Positions 4,636-5,706 of a DNA stretch of 5,706 nt are shown one piece after another. The notes under the pieces are model-generated. The model ran no database searches and had not been told where the DNA came from. It saw nothing but the letters and a program-made list of their open reading frames with translations. A program made the position numbers and the translations under genes. Location: the NCBI GenBank assembly GCA_029009035.1, contig JAQXJQ010000082.1, positions 1-5,706 on the forward strand. The letters are read 5' to 3'. The DNA comes from Oscillospiraceae bacterium. Lineage in GTDB: Bacteria; Bacillota; Clostridia; Oscillospirales; Oscillospiraceae. The number at the start of each line of letters is the position of its first letter. The stretch's first letter is position 1.

Positions 4636-5706
4636 AGGAGATGCCGTCGTCGGGCAGTGCGCCGCCCACGGCAGCGGGGCTGACGTCATAGAGGATACTG
4701 AAGTAGTCGGAGATGGCGGGGGCCATATCCGCGCCGGCAATATAGATCAGATGGCACTGGGGAATGGCCTTCTTGGCAATGGCGGCATTGGGAGTGATGC
4801 CGTAGCCGGCCACGAGCTCGGCAGCGGCGTCGATCTCGGTGTTCACATACTCGATGGAGGCGGCATAATCCTTCAGGAAGGCGTCCACCCGGTCGCCGTG
4901 CTCCTCCAGATACTCGGTGCGGGCCACCACGGCGGTCATGATGAGCTGGCTGCCGTTATTGAGCGCGTTCCACGCCTCGGTCACATCCACGGCCTCGCGC
5001 ACCTGGCCCTGCCCCTTGATGAGGGCGGCGGTGGCGGCGGGCACGGGCAGCATGGCGCAGTCGATCTCACCGTTCAGCAGCTTGGTGGAGATCTCGCCGG
5101 CCTCGGCAAAGACCAACTCCACATCCTCCTCGGGGTCCAGGCCGTTGGCGCTGAGCACATAGCGGAGGATGAACTCGGGGTTGGCGCCCTGGCCCACGCA
5201 GTAGACAGTGCGGCCCTCCAGATCGCGGACATCCTCAATGGTGCTCCGGCCGCCGCCCTCCAGGATGTGCAGCACGCCCTGAGTTCCCAGCGCGATGATC
5301 TTCACACCGCCGTTGGTCTTGTTGTAGAGGTTCACCGCCACATTGGAGGCCACGGCCGCAATATCCACCTCGCCCTTGGTGAGGGCGGCCATCAGCTCGC
5401 TGTTGTCGTTGGCGATGGTGTACTCATAGGCGCCGTTCAGCGCGGAGGGATCGTTGTCCACGCTGTCCAGCAGCTTAGCCGCGCCGATGCCGGTGGGGCC
5501 CACCAGAACGGCGATGCGGGACGCCTCCGCAGGCTCGGCGGAGGGCTCGGCGGAAGGCTCCGTCGAGGGCTGGGCAGTGGGCTGGGCAGTGGGCTGCTCA
5601 GTGCTCTGGCTGGGGGTGGGGTCCGGCTGGGGCGTGGGCTTCTTGCAGGCGGTGAGCCCCACCACCATCACCAGCGCCAGCAGCAGCGCCATCCATTTTC
5701 CGTGTT
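4625..5706 (-). CDS. ABC importer substrate-binding lipoprotein, NitT/TauT (NMT1-like) type; 5' end probably beyond the window
   Basis: This is the extracellular solute-capturing subunit. From ATG 5692 it has 355 residues: a hydrophobic signal MALLLALVMVVGLTAC with lipobox Cys16 for lipid anchoring, a low-complexity Pro/Thr/Ser/Glu/Gln linker (about 17-57), and a two-lobed binding domain (about 58-355). Typical pieces are RIAVLVGPTGIGAAKL, KGEVDIAAVASNVAVNLYNK, DLEGRTVYCVGQGANPEF, and FLKDYAASIEYVN. The frame stays open to the right edge (reading HGKW before ATG 5692). There is no ribosome site before 5692, and that start would leave the signal peptide without its positive N-region, so the true start is probably outside the window. 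Genes run in the order binding protein, permease, ATPase. The substrate is unknown: relatives of this fold bind nitrate, sulfonates, taurine, thiamine precursors or other small solutes, and nothing here decides. The promoter is not in the window. Confidence 0.9.
   Translation of the reverse strand, partial: HGKWMALLLALVMVVGLTACKKPTPQPDPTPSQSTEQPTAQPTAQPSTEPSAEPSAEPAEASRIAVLVGPTGIGAAKLLDSVDNDPSALNGAYEYTIANDNSELMAALTKGEVDIAAVASNVAVNLYNKTNGGVKIIALGTQGVLHILEGGGRSTIEDVRDLEGRTVYCVGQGANPEFILRYVLSANGLDPEEDVELVFAEAGEISTKLLNGEIDCAMLPVPAATAALIKGQGQVREAVDVTEAWNALNNGSQLIMTAVVARTEYLEEHGDRVDAFLKDYAASIEYVNTEIDAAAELVAGYGITPNAAIAKKAIPQCHLIYIAGADMAPAISDYFSILYDVSPAAVGGALPDDGISYAP
5532..5602 (-). repeat. 12-bp tandem repeats encoding the lipoprotein linker
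   Basis: Two related 12-bp units stand in series. GGCTCGGCGGAG occurs about three times (5532-5543, 5544-5555, and a variant 5556-5567). GGGCTGGGCAGT occurs three times (5567-5578, 5579-5590 exact; 5591-5602 with two changes). They encode a tetrapeptide series of the type QPTA QPTA QPST EPSA EPSA between the lipid anchor and the binding domain. The units preserve frame, so gain or loss would only change tether length. Confidence 0.85.

Noticed and set aside
4636..4740. A longer permease start at 4740
   Set aside because: It would overlap the binding-protein gene by over 100 bases and add a Pro/Ser/Thr-rich leader not seen in this permease family.
1..5706. A novel defence or biosynthetic system
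   Set aside because: All sizeable credible genes belong to well-known families (lipid kinase, GroES/GroEL, ABC importer). The remaining spacer holds only terminators and palindromic repeats.

Overview
The window looks like chromosomal DNA from a high-GC member of the Clostridia, most likely an Oscillospiraceae-type gut Firmicute (Flavonifractor/Intestinimonas-like). This is an inference. It rests on a groESL operon with a perfect CIRCE operator and a sigma-A-type promoter, strong AGGAGG-type ribosome sites, a Firmicutes-style lipoprotein signal on the binding protein, and palindromic intergenic repeats of a kind common in that family. No taxonomic search was possible.

Layout. (1) 1-631, plus strand: the C-terminal part of a diacylglycerol/lipid kinase family protein (YegS/BmrU type), cut by the left edge. 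(2) 632-834: a compact regulatory region with an isolated CIRCE half-site, a rho-independent terminator, a promoter whose -35 lies in the terminator, and a perfect CIRCE operator. (3) 835-2778: groES and groEL, complete and apparently functional, closed by a strong terminator. (4) 2779-3310: about 530 bases without a credible gene. It holds the groEL terminator, two small hairpins, a roughly 130-145 bp element with long imperfect inverted repeats and several internal hairpins, and a terminator usable from both sides. (5) 3311-5706, minus strand: an ABC importer operon of the nitrate/sulfonate/taurine (NitT/TauT) type. It reads binding lipoprotein, then permease, then ATPase, with overlapping genes. 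The 5' end of the binding-protein gene runs to or beyond the right edge.

How the parts work together. GroES and GroEL form the chaperonin, and HrcA bound at CIRCE is expected to repress them until heat stress. The ABC genes together make one importer: the lipoprotein captures an unknown small solute outside the membrane, the six-helix permease forms the channel, and the short ATPase drives transport. The two operons converge on the repeat-rich spacer.

The coding content is ordinary, and I see no new defence, mobile or biosynthetic system. The points worth a second look are the orphan CIRCE half-site, the terminator/promoter overlap, the multi-hairpin repeat element, the strong hairpin at the start of the permease gene, and the 12-bp tandem repeats in the lipoprotein linker.
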